This document shows positions 1 through 8,250 of a stretch of 18,653 bases of DNA, piece by piece; positions within the stretch are counted from its first letter, which is position 1; every line of letters starts with the position of its first letter. Both the position numbers and the translations under genes were made by a program. Source of the DNA: Sandaracinomonas sp041180785 (GTDB lineage: Bacteria > Bacteroidota > Bacteroidia > Cytophagales > Spirosomataceae); the NCBI GenBank assembly GCA_041180785.1, contig JBEGQV010000274.1, positions 1-18,653 on the forward strand. The letters are read 5' to 3'. A model generated the notes under the pieces. That model ran no database searches and was not told the origin of the DNA. It saw only the letters and a program-made list of their open reading frames with translations.

Positions 1-1166
1 AACAAAACAAGAATACTTGTATAAAGAAAATCCGTCCATTTCATTTCAATAGGATATGCATCTACTAATCCATTAGGAATCCCCATAGTAATAACACCAT
101 AGGTTTCTTGAATCCATGCTAAGATAAACCCAAGGATTATCCCAACAATTGCTCCTGAAAAACTGATCAAAAAGCCTAAGAATAGAAAAACACGAAACAA
201 TTGTTTTCGGGTAATTCCCATCGACAATAAGGTTTTTAAATCTTTCTTCTTTTCAATAACCAATAAGGAAAGCGTATAAAATAAGGTGAAAGAAGCGATA
301 CCCATCACAAACGCCATCACCATAAATACGAAAAATTTTTCAATTGAAACTGCTTTCAACAAACTTGCGTGCTGTTCATCCCGACTCTCAATTTTCCAAT
401 TCCCATGTAACGCTTTTTGTATAGCCTTTTTTAATTCGATTTCATCAACACCTTCTTTTGCCATTACATCAATTGCAGAAATTTGATGTTCTTTTCCTGT
501 TAATTGCTGCATCCAATCCAGTGGAACAATAACCGATTGGTTATCGAAACCTTGTTCAACGGCAATCACTCCTGCAGGAAAAACAGCATTCGATCGAATG
601 GCATTTTCATTGAGTGAAAAATGCTTTAAGGATTGATGATCGGGATACCAAGCTTCAATAGGCGTAAAAACATCTTCAAAGCTTAATCCCAAACTTAAGA
701 ATATTCCCAAACCAACTAAGGTGAAATTATTTTTGCCTTCCGAATCTTTTAAAAAATATCCGCCTTCCGCTATGTTTTTTTGAAGTCGCTTTGCTGCTAA
801 AAATTCAGGAGCTACGCCCTTCATATTGACCACCATTTGTTTTCCTTTATAGCGGAATAATCCCTGATCCTCTAAAACAGGGATTACATGACTTACTTGG
901 GGAATTTGTTGCAATTTGTGAACCAAAGAAGCATCTGAACCAAATGTACCTTTATGTTTAGCAGATATTTTTACATCTGGGTCAAAAGATTTGAATAAAT
1001 CCCTTTGAAATGATTCTAATCCATTAAATACAGATAATATTAACACCAATGCCATTACCTCCACTCCCACACCAATCATGGATATTTTGGAAATGAGGGA
1101 AATAAAACTTGCTTTACTTTTAGTGGTAAAAAATCTACGTGCAATAAAAAATGATAAACTAATCAT
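1..1166 (-). CDS. FtsX/LolC/E-family ABC transporter permease (3' end cut by window edge)
   Basis: I translated this frame by hand: it is open from an ATG at 1166 to the left edge (about 388 residues visible). It begins MISLSFFIARRFF, followed by a first membrane segment around residues 20-50 (SKISMIGVGVEVMALVLILS), a periplasmic domain of about 220 residues, then membrane segments from about residue 275. A cytoplasmic stretch near residue 303 reads EKKKDLKTLLSMGITRKQLF, the coupling region typical of FtsX/MacB/LolE permeases. These proteins act with an ATPase in the inner membrane, and the LolC/E branch extracts lipoproteins for delivery to the outer membrane. Bacteroidota often carry this permease as a single LolC/E-like gene. 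The start overlaps the rbfA stop by 8 bases, so the two are probably co-transcribed. The ATPase partner is not in view. Family assignment is firm, but the exact substrate is inferred. Confidence 0.88.
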   Translation of the reverse strand, partial: MISLSFFIARRFFTTKSKASFISLISKISMIGVGVEVMALVLILSVFNGLESFQRDLFKSFDPDVKISAKHKGTFGSDASLVHKLQQIPQVSHVIPVLEDQGLFRYKGKQMVVNMKGVAPEFLAAKRLQKNIAEGGYFLKDSEGKNNFTLVGLGIFLSLGLSFEDVFTPIEAWYPDHQSLKHFSLNENAIRSNAVFPAGVIAVEQGFDNQSVIVPLDWMQQLTGKEHQISAIDVMAKEGVDEIELKKAIQKALHGNWKIESRDEQHASLLKAVSIEKFFVFMVMAFVMGIASFTLFYTLSLLVIEKKKDLKTLLSMGITRKQLFRVFLFLGFLISFSGAIVGIILGFILAWIQETYGVITMGIPNGLVDAYPIEMKWTDFLYTSILVL

Positions 1167-1554
1167 CTAAATCTTCGTATTCATTTGGATTGAGTTCTGT
1201 TTCTTTTGGAATATGTAAACCATCAAACAAGGCATCAATTTTAGCAGCATATTCAGCCGTATCATCTAGGAAAAAAGACAAATAAGGAATAATTCGGACT
1301 TGGTGACGAATTTTTGCAGCCAATACATTGCGAATTGATTTTTGTTTTTCATTTAAATCATCCACAATTTCCTGTGGTTTTTCAACCAACAAAAAACTCA
1401 AATAACACCTAGCAACAGACAAATCTGGGCTGACTTTCACATCAGTAATCGTAACCATACCCTTTCCAAACAGTTCTTTGAAATCCTTCTGAAAGATTTC
1501 ACTTAAATCTTTTTGAATTTGGCGACCAAATTTTTGTTGTCTCTTACTTTCCAT
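1159..1554 (-). CDS. rbfA: Ribosome-binding factor A
   Basis: The product is a 131-residue RbfA, a single KH-type domain protein that binds the free 30S subunit and assists 16S rRNA 5'-end maturation in the cytoplasm. The N-terminus (MESKRQQKFGRQIQKDLSEI) is the usual basic helix. TITDVKVSPDLSVARCYLSF matches the family core, and IRHQVRIIPYLSFFLDDTAEYAAKID around residues 83-108 is the diagnostic C-terminal half. The length is close to normal, and the acidic tail (NEYEDLDD) is short. The gene is divergent from the membrane protein at 1641 across 86 bases, in which I found only imperfect -7 boxes. It precedes the LolC/E-like permease with an 8-base overlap. No anomalies were seen. Confidence 0.95.
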   Translation of the reverse strand: MESKRQQKFGRQIQKDLSEIFQKDFKELFGKGMVTITDVKVSPDLSVARCYLSFLLVEKPQEIVDDLNEKQKSIRNVLAAKIRHQVRIIPYLSFFLDDTAEYAAKIDALFDGLHIPKETELNPNEYEDLDD

Positions 1555-1640
1555 AAATCACTTTGCTATTGAACAAATATTGTACAAAGTTCTAAATAAT
1601 AATTGGATTCCCATTAATTTAGTAGTCTGAAAAATTCAAT

Positions 1641-3011
1641 ATGTTTCGTTTTTTAAAATCAGGTTCACTGATAAGCCTTATTTTATTTCTAGGAATTTGG
1701 GGATTCTATGTATTAATCACTCAAAATTTACATCATAACCCATTTTCGTGGGAGTTGAGATTTTTTTTATTAGGTGAAAAAATCAATGAAGGTTTCCGAT
1801 TATATCAAGATATCTCCGAAAATATTGGTCCCGCTGCAGCCATTATCTATTCCATTATCCATTATTTTTCGATTAAAATTACACTCTTACCTTATTTGGC
1901 TTCCATATTAATCGGTTTACAAGGAATTATTTTTCAACGTACGATTCAACGATTCGACCTAGTAGTAAATTTAGGATATTTTCCATTTATCGTTTATGTG
2001 AGTCTATTTCATATAAGTATGGAATTATGGAGCTTGTCGCCTGCTTTAATGGGTTTAACCTTTATTCTCATGGCCTGGGCTCAAATTATTTACCAACAAA
2101 GAGGTCTTTCAGCCAATGACAGGGTATTTTTGATTGGGATTTATCTTGGAATCGGCAGTTTATTTTTTCTAAGTTATTCCTTTTTTATTATTTGGGGATT
2201 ATATGCCTTAATCGCCTTTACAGGTGTAAATGTTCGACAACTTTTACTGACTTTAGTTGGATTTGCCCTTCCGTTTTTGCTCATTTATACTTGGTTAAAT
2301 TATACAGAAAACCTAGGATCATTATTTACCATTTTTGAAACATCTGCTTTCCAGTTCAATGTAATTGACTCCAACCATTTAACGCATATTTTGCTAACCT
2401 ATTTACCAGGACTAAGTTTAGCATTGGTGGGCTTTTACAAATTAGCCACTTCAGGAAAAATTAGAGCAAATGCACAAAAAGCACAGCAAACGAATTTTGG
2501 TTGGTTAGTTATCAGTATTTTATTGCTTTTTACCCTACCAAATTATTCAAGATATAATTTAGTAATCTTTATCCCTGGATTAAGTTTATTGGGACTTCAA
2601 CTGTTCTACCTTTTTCGATCGAAAATAGCTAAAGAATCTTATTTATGGGCATTCTTGATCTTGTGTGTTATGGCCAGACAAATTGAAATCAAAATTGATA
2701 AAAGTGAACTTTTAAAACAAGGACAGTTGCCATTTCGAAACGAAAAGCTATTAGTTCTTGGCCCACAACTAGAAGAATATCTCAACAATAAAATGAGTGG
2801 CCCCTTTATCAATTGGGAAATTTCAAAAAACCTTTTTATGAATTTAGATCAATACGAAAAGGTGGTTGTTCTGACAAATTTATTTGAAAAAGAACCTCCC
2901 ACGTATATTTTTGATCCCGAGAACACCTTTAAAAACATTCAAAAAAGAATTCCCAATATTGGCTTAAAATATCGGGAATCTGGAGAACATTTATTTAAAC
3001 GGATCAATTAG
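1641..3011 (+). CDS. Unidentified polytopic membrane protein (456 aa)
   Basis: I do not recognise this gene with confidence. The protein has about nine or ten hydrophobic segments, starting at residues 10-26 (LISLILFLGIWGFYVLIT) and ending near residue 345 (LWAFLILCVMA). A soluble C-terminal tail of about 110 residues follows, containing LLVLGPQLEEYLNN and YEKVVVLTNLFE. The motif DISENIGPAAAIIYSIIHYF in the loop after the first helix, and the overall plan, recall uncharacterised Bacteroidota membrane families of the DUF6427 kind and, more distantly, polyprenol-sugar glycosyltransferases. No catalytic motif is clear enough to name a reaction. It stands alone on this strand between two minus-strand groups. 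Its TAG overlaps the TAA of convergent rpiB by 4 bases (3008-3011), leaving no room for a separate terminator. That it is a real gene is near certain; its function is unknown. Confidence 0.85.
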   Translation: MFRFLKSGSLISLILFLGIWGFYVLITQNLHHNPFSWELRFFLLGEKINEGFRLYQDISENIGPAAAIIYSIIHYFSIKITLLPYLASILIGLQGIIFQRTIQRFDLVVNLGYFPFIVYVSLFHISMELWSLSPALMGLTFILMAWAQIIYQQRGLSANDRVFLIGIYLGIGSLFFLSYSFFIIWGLYALIAFTGVNVRQLLLTLVGFALPFLLIYTWLNYTENLGSLFTIFETSAFQFNVIDSNHLTHILLTYLPGLSLALVGFYKLATSGKIRANAQKAQQTNFGWLVISILLLFTLPNYSRYNLVIFIPGLSLLGLQLFYLFRSKIAKESYLWAFLILCVMARQIEIKIDKSELLKQGQLPFRNEKLLVLGPQLEEYLNNKMSGPFINWEISKNLFMNLDQYEKVVVLTNLFEKEPPTYIFDPENTFKNIQKRIPNIGLKYRESGEHLFKRIN

Positions 3012-3451
3012 CAACAAGAAATTTTATCAACCCGATTTTGATGTCTACCACCCTCAAATGGTGTAGCTAAAAACATATCAATACACGCTTTTGCGTCTTC
3101 TAACCTGATGAATCGAACAGGTAAGCATAATACATTCGCGTCATTGTGTTGACGAACCAGCTTTGCTACTTCTGTGTTCCAAGCCAAACCAGCACGAATT
3201 CCTTGATGTTTATTAGCTGTGATTGCCACACCATTAGCACTTCCGCACAATAACAAACCAAACGTAAATTCCCCCTTTTCAACTGATTCTGCAACAGGGT
3301 GGGCAAAATCAGGATAATCCACTGAATCTGCTGAATACGTACCAAAATCTTTAGATTGAATATTTTTAGATGCTAAATACTCGATTAAATCGGCTTTGTA
3401 ATCAAATCCAGCGTGATCACCACCTACGGCAAAAGTTATCGTTGAGTTCAT
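3008..3451 (-). CDS. rpiB: Ribose-5-phosphate isomerase B
   Basis: This is a 147-residue RpiB/LacAB-family isomerase, interconverting ribose 5-phosphate and ribulose 5-phosphate in the non-oxidative pentose phosphate pathway (cytoplasm). The N-terminal GGDHAGFDYK (residues 10-19) is the phosphate/substrate loop. LLLCGSANGVAITANK (66-81) contains the catalytic Cys69 and the anion-binding loop, IRAGLAW follows, and RQHNDANVL (100-108) is the second signature. EGGRHQNRVDKI near the end is also typical. Length is normal for the family. It lies 22 bases downstream of the PHP/PolX-type gene and may be transcribed with it, but an exact -7 box overlaps that gene's stop codon, so it may also have its own promoter. 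The RpiB/LacAB family includes sugar isomerases of other specificity, but RpiB is the best call. Confidence 0.93.
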   Translation of the reverse strand: MNSTITFAVGGDHAGFDYKADLIEYLASKNIQSKDFGTYSADSVDYPDFAHPVAESVEKGEFTFGLLLCGSANGVAITANKHQGIRAGLAWNTEVAKLVRQHNDANVLCLPVRFIRLEDAKACIDMFLATPFEGGRHQNRVDKISCC

Positions 3452-3468
3452 GTTATTAATTGTTTTTA

Positions 3469-3476
3469 CAAAGTTA
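3469..3476 (-). promoter_or_regulatory. Candidate -7 box for rpiB
   Basis: On the minus strand the octamer reads TAACTTTG, an exact match to the Bacteroidota -7 consensus TAnnTTTG, about 18 bases upstream of the rpiB ATG. Its first three bases are the stop codon of the upstream PHP/PolX-type gene. No convincing -33 TTG lies at the usual distance, so this could be chance. Confidence 0.3.
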
Positions 3477-5144
3477 GTTGGCTTTATTTTTATAGCCTAA
3501 AAATTCTTCAACAGATAAGGCATTAAAGGTGTTTTTTGTCAACAATCCACCTTTTCGAGCAATTTCAACACCATATTTCATATCCCACAAGCCAGCAATT
3601 TCATGCCCATCAGGATTGATGGAAATCAGACATCCCTTTTCTTGTGCCTCATGAATATATCGCCAATCTAAATCTAATCGATAAGGACTCGCATTTAATT
3701 CAATTACGACTCGATTGGCAGCGCAGGCATCAATAATTTTCGACATCTGTAAGGGATATCCTTCTCGAGCTAATAATAAACGTCCGGTAGGATGACCCAG
3801 AATGGTTGTAAATGGATTTTCAATGGCCTTGAGTAATCGGCTCATAGCCTTTTCTTCATCCATTTGCAAATTAGCATGTACAGAAGCTACGACATAATCA
3901 AAACTAGCTAGTATGCTAGCATCATAATCTAATGAACCATCAGGTAAAATATCCGCCTCAATACCTTTTAAAATTTTAAAATCTGATGAAGTCTTATTGA
4001 AGGAATCAATCTCAAAGTGTTGATCGGAAATACGTTCCGGCTTTAATCCACCTGCATAGGCTGCATATTGACTATGATCTGCGATTCCAAAATAGGATAA
4101 GCCCATCGCTCGACAAGCTTCAGCCATATCAAGCAATGAGTTTTTCCCATCTGAATAAGTCGAGTGATTGTGCACACAACCCTTTAAATCTTCAAAAGCA
4201 ATTAAATCAGTTTCTTGATAATTTACGGCCCATTCCAATTCACTCCTTCCTTCTCGCATGTTTGGAATGATATATGGTATATTTAATTGACTATAAATAT
4301 CTCTTTCTGTGGCGAAAGATCCTTTCAATTTCAATTCATCAAATCCAACCAAGGCCAAATGCTGTGGATGAGAAGTTAATTTGAAGGATTGAATTGCCCA
4401 ATCGGTTTCTGAAACAAAATAAAGTTGGATGGGAATCAAATGGTTTTTTAGGTTACCTCGCCAAACAAAAGGACTCGAATTTTGAAAATCTTCTTCAAGG
4501 TCTTCAATCTCATTCAATGGCAAACTTGCACCAAAGCTTGATTCAGCAAGAACCATACAATCGATACTAGAAATTTCCTCACAATTTCTAGACAAGTCGC
4601 CTACTAATTCTACTCGAGGATATATTTTAGTAAGCAAGGTAATAACTGTATCAGCGACAGCATGTGCCTTATCTAAGCGAAGCTTAGATGCATTTTGTTT
4701 TAAAAACAAAATGTAGTGCAATACATTTGCCTGAATAGCTTCTGAAATCCCTTTGACCTGTACTAATTTTCCTTCCTCACAAGCAGCCAATAAATCATCT
4801 AGTTCGGTGATCCCTAAATCACGCCAAATTGCCTGTACTTTTTTTGGACCAAGCCCCTTAATTTTCAAAAGGCTGAGCAGTCCGGCTGGGGTTTGCTCTA
4901 AAATACCTTCTAAGTCCTGACAAGTTCCGGTAGTTGCCACCTCCTTGATTATTCCAATGACCACTTTTCCAACCCCTGGAATAGCCAGCAATTCCTCCTC
5001 ACTTGCCTCTGCAATGGAATGTGAATATTTATCTAACCCACGTGTCGCAAAAGCTAAATTTTTGCTTTTAAACTCGTTGACACCATGTAAATCCCAAAGT
5101 TTGACCAATAATTCCAATTGATCAACAATGATTTCATTGTTCAT
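3474..5144 (-). CDS. polX: PHP-domain / PolX-type protein with degenerate polymerase site
   Basis: The 556-residue product has the domain order of bacterial family X DNA polymerases. It has helix-hairpin-helix motifs around residues 51-64 (LLAIPGVGKVVIGI), 92-105 (LLKIKGLGPKKVQA) and 127-140. A nucleotidyltransferase-like middle (about 160-290) follows, then a C-terminal PHP domain (about 320-550). The PHP metal ligands look intact: HNH at 325-327, D332, ADH at 355-357, E396, H423, H451 and PDGH at 511-514. That supports 3'-5' exonuclease or phosphoesterase activity. The polymerase site is not intact: the usual GS.RR...DxD motif reads GDLSRN...SID (182-195), and the later catalytic Asp position is Leu (IQLYF, about 239-243). 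It is probably a DNA repair nuclease rather than an active polymerase. It sits 3 bases after ogt, another DNA repair gene. Confidence 0.85.
   Translation of the reverse strand: MNNEIIVDQLELLVKLWDLHGVNEFKSKNLAFATRGLDKYSHSIAEASEEELLAIPGVGKVVIGIIKEVATTGTCQDLEGILEQTPAGLLSLLKIKGLGPKKVQAIWRDLGITELDDLLAACEEGKLVQVKGISEAIQANVLHYILFLKQNASKLRLDKAHAVADTVITLLTKIYPRVELVGDLSRNCEEISSIDCMVLAESSFGASLPLNEIEDLEEDFQNSSPFVWRGNLKNHLIPIQLYFVSETDWAIQSFKLTSHPQHLALVGFDELKLKGSFATERDIYSQLNIPYIIPNMREGRSELEWAVNYQETDLIAFEDLKGCVHNHSTYSDGKNSLLDMAEACRAMGLSYFGIADHSQYAAYAGGLKPERISDQHFEIDSFNKTSSDFKILKGIEADILPDGSLDYDASILASFDYVVASVHANLQMDEEKAMSRLLKAIENPFTTILGHPTGRLLLAREGYPLQMSKIIDACAANRVVIELNASPYRLDLDWRYIHEAQEKGCLISINPDGHEIAGLWDMKYGVEIARKGGLLTKNTFNALSVEEFLGYKNKAN
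5124..5141. repeat. 18-bp dyad at the start of the PHP/PolX-type gene
   Basis: AACAATGA-TT-TCATTGTT forms perfect 8-base arms around a 2-base centre, directly after the gene's ATG codon (codons 2-7). It could be a small hairpin near the ribosome-binding region or a protein dyad, or a coding coincidence. Confidence 0.3.
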
Positions 5145-5147
5145 AGA

Positions 5148-5636
5148 TTAGAATAATTTGATTTGGTTTGATTTTTGCAATGCACCTTCATGTTCTAAGA
5201 GCCATTGTTTTCGCCAAAGTTCTCCTCGATATCCAACTAAAGCATTATTACTACCAATGATGCGGTGACAAGGAACTATTAAAAGCACTGGATTTTGTCC
5301 ATTTGCATTTCCAACAGCCTGTGCAGCCTGCTCCTGTCCTATTTCAATGGCTATATCTCTGTAAGATTTAGTTACACCAGAAGGAATATTTAACAAAGCA
5401 TTCCAAACTTTTTGTTGAAATTCAGTCCCGGCTGACATATCTAATGGCAAATCGATTGAATGGGCAGGGTCTTCAAAATATTTTTCTAATTCACTCGTAA
5501 TTTTAAATCCTAAAAAATCTAAAGATTGCTGCTCCACTGCCGTTTCTCGGTTCACAAATTGTAAGGAATTTACACCCTTATCTGTGTATTGTATTTCGAT
5601 GATGCCAATGGGCGATTGAAAAGATATTGTATTCAT
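5148..5636 (-). CDS. ogt: Methylated-DNA-protein-cysteine methyltransferase
   Basis: This 162-residue protein is an O6-alkylguanine-DNA alkyltransferase, a suicide repair enzyme that moves an alkyl group from O6-guanine to its own cysteine. The active-site motif VPCHRIIG places the acceptor at Cys123. The hinge Asn is N115 in NGQNP, and the C-terminal LLEHEG (146-151) supplies the catalytic Glu. The short N-terminal domain (about residues 1-65) is Ogt-like, with no Ada domain. One oddity: the recognition-helix position that is normally Arg (RAVG, the arginine finger) reads AQAVG here, with Gln106. Its ATG overlaps the lysA stop by one base (TAATG), so translation of the two is probably coupled. 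It is followed 3 bases later by the PHP/PolX-type gene. Confidence 0.94.
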   Translation of the reverse strand: MNTISFQSPIGIIEIQYTDKGVNSLQFVNRETAVEQQSLDFLGFKITSELEKYFEDPAHSIDLPLDMSAGTEFQQKVWNALLNIPSGVTKSYRDIAIEIGQEQAAQAVGNANGQNPVLLIVPCHRIIGSNNALVGYRGELWRKQWLLEHEGALQKSNQIKLF

Positions 5637-6868
5637 TACAATTGATTTCTAAGTAAATCCTCCAACGTCTCTCTTCTTCGAATTAATTTTGCTTCACCCC
5701 CATCAATCAACACCTCTGCTGGTAAAAAACGAGAATTGTAATGAGAAGCCATGGTGAATCCATAAGCCCCTGCATTTGCCATCGCGATGATGTCGCCTTC
5801 CTGAACCTTGTTCAATAAACGTTCATTTTGCTTTCCGTTAAAATCAAATGAAAACGTATCTGTTTCGCAGATATTTCCAACAACGCGATATTCTTCCTGC
5901 TTTGATTCATCCGTATTTGAAGCATTGAAAATGTAATGATAGGAACCATACATCATCGGACGAATTAAATGATTCAAGCCCGAATTGATGCCAACAAATG
6001 TTTTTACTGGATCACGCTTAACAACTGTTGCCTGGGTTAAAAAGGTACCAGATTCAGAAACCAAAAACTTACCTGGTTCTACCCAAAGGGTTAATGACTT
6101 ACCGTATTGCGAACAAAAATCCTTAAAGGCTTGTGCCATAGCTGCCCCCACTTCTTTCATGTTGATACCTGGGTCGTTCGGTGCATAAGAAACTTTAAAA
6201 CCACCACCCAAATCAATCACTTCCAAATCTTTAAAATCTGAGGCTAAATCAAATACAGCAGTTGCAGCATCAATAAAGGTTTGTCCATCTTTAATATCCG
6301 AACCTGTATGTTGATGCAAGCCAATGACCTTGATATCGTATTTTTTTACTAAAAGTAAAATTTCTTCTTTTTGATGAATCGAAATACCAAATTTTGATTC
6401 AGGATGTGCCGTCATGATTTTTTCGTTTCCACCACCAAAAACATGTGGCTTCACACGAATTAAACATCCTTTCGAATTTCCATAGGCTTTACCAAATTTT
6501 TCTAAAACAGAAAGGTTGTCTAAATTGACAATCGCACCATTTGAGACCGCGAATTCAATCTCAGAAAAATCTACACCACTAGGCGTAAAAGTCACCTGAG
6601 AACCTTCATATCCTGCCAATATGGCCAATTCTAACTCTTGAGGAGAAACTACATCAATTTCTACACCTTGCGACTTCATGAGGCGCAAAATCGACAAATT
6701 GGTGTTGGCTTTACAGGCATATTTAATTTTCAATGGAATATCTAAAAAACTCTCCTTTAAAACCGAGATTTTTTCCCTAATTTTGTCAGCATTGTACACA
6801 TATAAAGGAGTACCAAATTGCTTTGCTAAATCAGTTAATTGGATTCCTTGAATTGAAAAATAAGCCAT
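5636..6868 (-). CDS. lysA: Diaminopimelate decarboxylase
   Basis: The product is a 410-residue, PLP-dependent fold III decarboxylase that converts meso-diaminopimelate to L-lysine, the last step of lysine synthesis. KYACKANTN places the PLP lysine at residue 53. GLHQHTGSDI, the LGGGF phosphate-binding loop, VEPGKFLV, CETDTF and NAGAYGFTMASHYNSR follow in the order expected for LysA. EPGK, where proteobacterial enzymes have EPGR, is my recollection of the Bacteroidota form rather than a defect. It is the first gene of the lysA-ogt-polX-rpiB run and is divergent from the phoD-like gene across only 40 bases, which contain an exact minus-strand -7 box. Other fold III decarboxylases (ornithine/arginine, carboxynorspermidine) are less likely given the CETDTF and NAGAYG motifs. 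Confidence 0.94.
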   Translation of the reverse strand: MAYFSIQGIQLTDLAKQFGTPLYVYNADKIREKISVLKESFLDIPLKIKYACKANTNLSILRLMKSQGVEIDVVSPQELELAILAGYEGSQVTFTPSGVDFSEIEFAVSNGAIVNLDNLSVLEKFGKAYGNSKGCLIRVKPHVFGGGNEKIMTAHPESKFGISIHQKEEILLLVKKYDIKVIGLHQHTGSDIKDGQTFIDAATAVFDLASDFKDLEVIDLGGGFKVSYAPNDPGINMKEVGAAMAQAFKDFCSQYGKSLTLWVEPGKFLVSESGTFLTQATVVKRDPVKTFVGINSGLNHLIRPMMYGSYHYIFNASNTDESKQEEYRVVGNICETDTFSFDFNGKQNERLLNKVQEGDIIAMANAGAYGFTMASHYNSRFLPAEVLIDGGEAKLIRRRETLEDLLRNQL

Positions 6869-6886
6869 TACGATTAAATTAAGCTA

Positions 6887-6894
6887 CAAAGATA
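6887..6894 (-). promoter_or_regulatory. Candidate -7 box for the lysA operon
   Basis: The minus-strand octamer TATCTTTG matches TAnnTTTG exactly and lies about 18 bases upstream of the lysA ATG. A TTG on the same strand lies 23 bases further upstream (6918-6920), just inside the divergent phoD-like gene, a plausible -33 element. It predicts a very short leader. Confidence 0.4.
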
Positions 6895-6908
6895 AACAAA
6901 TTGAAAAG

Positions 6909-8249
6909 ATGAGTTATCAAGAAATTTCAAAAACCGTTCAAAAACTTCGTTTTTATCTATTATTTTTTCTTTCAATACCTGTTTTCGGACAAATCAAGAG
7001 TGGACCCATGTTGGGATATTCTGAAATGAAGGAAGTATTTATTTGGGTTCAAACAGAAAAAGCGGCCAAGGTAGAAATTAAATATTGGGACAAAGAAACT
7101 GATGGCAAACAAAAATTTACTTCAGAATCTGTACAAACTACCAAAGCGAATGCTTTTGTAGCTCGCATCATCGCCGATGAGGTAAGCATGAGTAAAAAAT
7201 ACAATTATGAAGTGTATGTAGATGGGAAAAAAGTCAATTTTAATTATCCATTAGAATTTCAAACCCAAACCCTATACCAGTACCGCACAGAACCGCCAGC
7301 GTTTAGTTTTGTGTTTGGTTCTTGTAATTATATTAATGAAGAAGCTACTGATCGCCCCGGTAGACCATATGGTGGAGCAGATGAAATATATCAGGCTATC
7401 TTAGATAAAAAACCGGATTTTATGCTTTGGGGTGGTGACAATTTTTATTACAGAGAGGCCGATTGGAATACTAGAACTGGTATGATTCACAGAAATGATC
7501 ACACGCGTGCAGTAAAATCAATTCAACCGCTTTTGGCTAGCACTCACAATTATGCCATTTGGGATGACCATGATTATGGTCCAAACGACTCAGATCGTTC
7601 ATGGGTAAACAAGCACACTGCCTTGGAAATGTTTAAATTGTATTGGGGCAATCCCAATTATACTTTTCCAAATGAAGGCATCACTGGACAATTTCAATGG
7701 GCAGATGTGGAGTTTTTCTTGATGGATGACCGTTGGTTTAAAGCACCAAATGATTTAAAAGATCCTACAAAAGATTACTGGGGACAAAAGCAAATGAATT
7801 GGTTATTAGATGCTCTTACAACGAGTAAAGCACCTTTTAAAATAGTGGTCAACGGTGGTCAAATTTTAAATCCTGCTAAGATATTCGAAAATATGTCGAA
7901 CTATGAATCGGAACGCAATCAATTATTGGCTGAGTTACAAAAAAGAAATATTCCAGGTGTGGTATTTTTGTCGGGCGACCGTCATGTTTCGAGTTTATGG
8001 AAATTGGATCGTCCGGGTTCTTATCCATTACTTGATTTAACGGTTACGCCCTTTACTGCAGGACCAGCGGTTGCCCACCCTTTGGATAAAAACTCGTTAT
8101 TAGTTCCGGGAACTTTAACTGAAAAAAGAGCATTTTCTAAATTAAGTGTAAGTGGTCCAGCGAAAGATCGCGTTTTAACGATCAATGTATATGACCATTT
8201 AGGAAAAGATTTATGGAATTATACCATTAAAGCAAATGAATTAAAATAA
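6909..8249 (+). CDS. PhoD-like alkaline phosphatase D family metallophosphatase
   Basis: This 446-residue exported protein starts with a signal peptide (hydrophobic LRFYLLFFLSIPVFG, residues 13-27). An N-terminal beta-sandwich of about 100 residues follows (GPMLGYSEMKEVFIWVQT), then a metallophosphatase domain from about residue 130. Visible family motifs are FVFGSCNYINEE (134-145), WGGDNFYYREADW (174-186, with metal ligand D177), WDDHDYGPND (218-227) and SGDRHVSSLW (355-364). PhoD enzymes hydrolyse phosphomonoesters or diesters in the periplasm using Ca/Fe; the substrate here cannot be read from the sequence. No other in-frame Met precedes residue 34, so the start is secure. It is first in a tight plus-strand run with the osmC-like gene (1-base gap) and thyA. 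No phosphate-regulon signal was evident in the 40-base upstream gap. Confidence 0.87.
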   Translation: MSYQEISKTVQKLRFYLLFFLSIPVFGQIKSGPMLGYSEMKEVFIWVQTEKAAKVEIKYWDKETDGKQKFTSESVQTTKANAFVARIIADEVSMSKKYNYEVYVDGKKVNFNYPLEFQTQTLYQYRTEPPAFSFVFGSCNYINEEATDRPGRPYGGADEIYQAILDKKPDFMLWGGDNFYYREADWNTRTGMIHRNDHTRAVKSIQPLLASTHNYAIWDDHDYGPNDSDRSWVNKHTALEMFKLYWGNPNYTFPNEGITGQFQWADVEFFLMDDRWFKAPNDLKDPTKDYWGQKQMNWLLDALTTSKAPFKIVVNGGQILNPAKIFENMSNYESERNQLLAELQKRNIPGVVFLSGDRHVSSLWKLDRPGSYPLLDLTVTPFTAGPAVAHPLDKNSLLVPGTLTEKRAFSKLSVSGPAKDRVLTINVYDHLGKDLWNYTIKANELK

Positions 8250-8250
8250 C

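Noticed and set aside
1555..1640. Promoter boxes in the rbfA / membrane protein gap
   Set aside because: Only 7-of-8 matches to TAnnTTTG were found, without suitable -33 elements, too weak to list in such AT-rich DNA.
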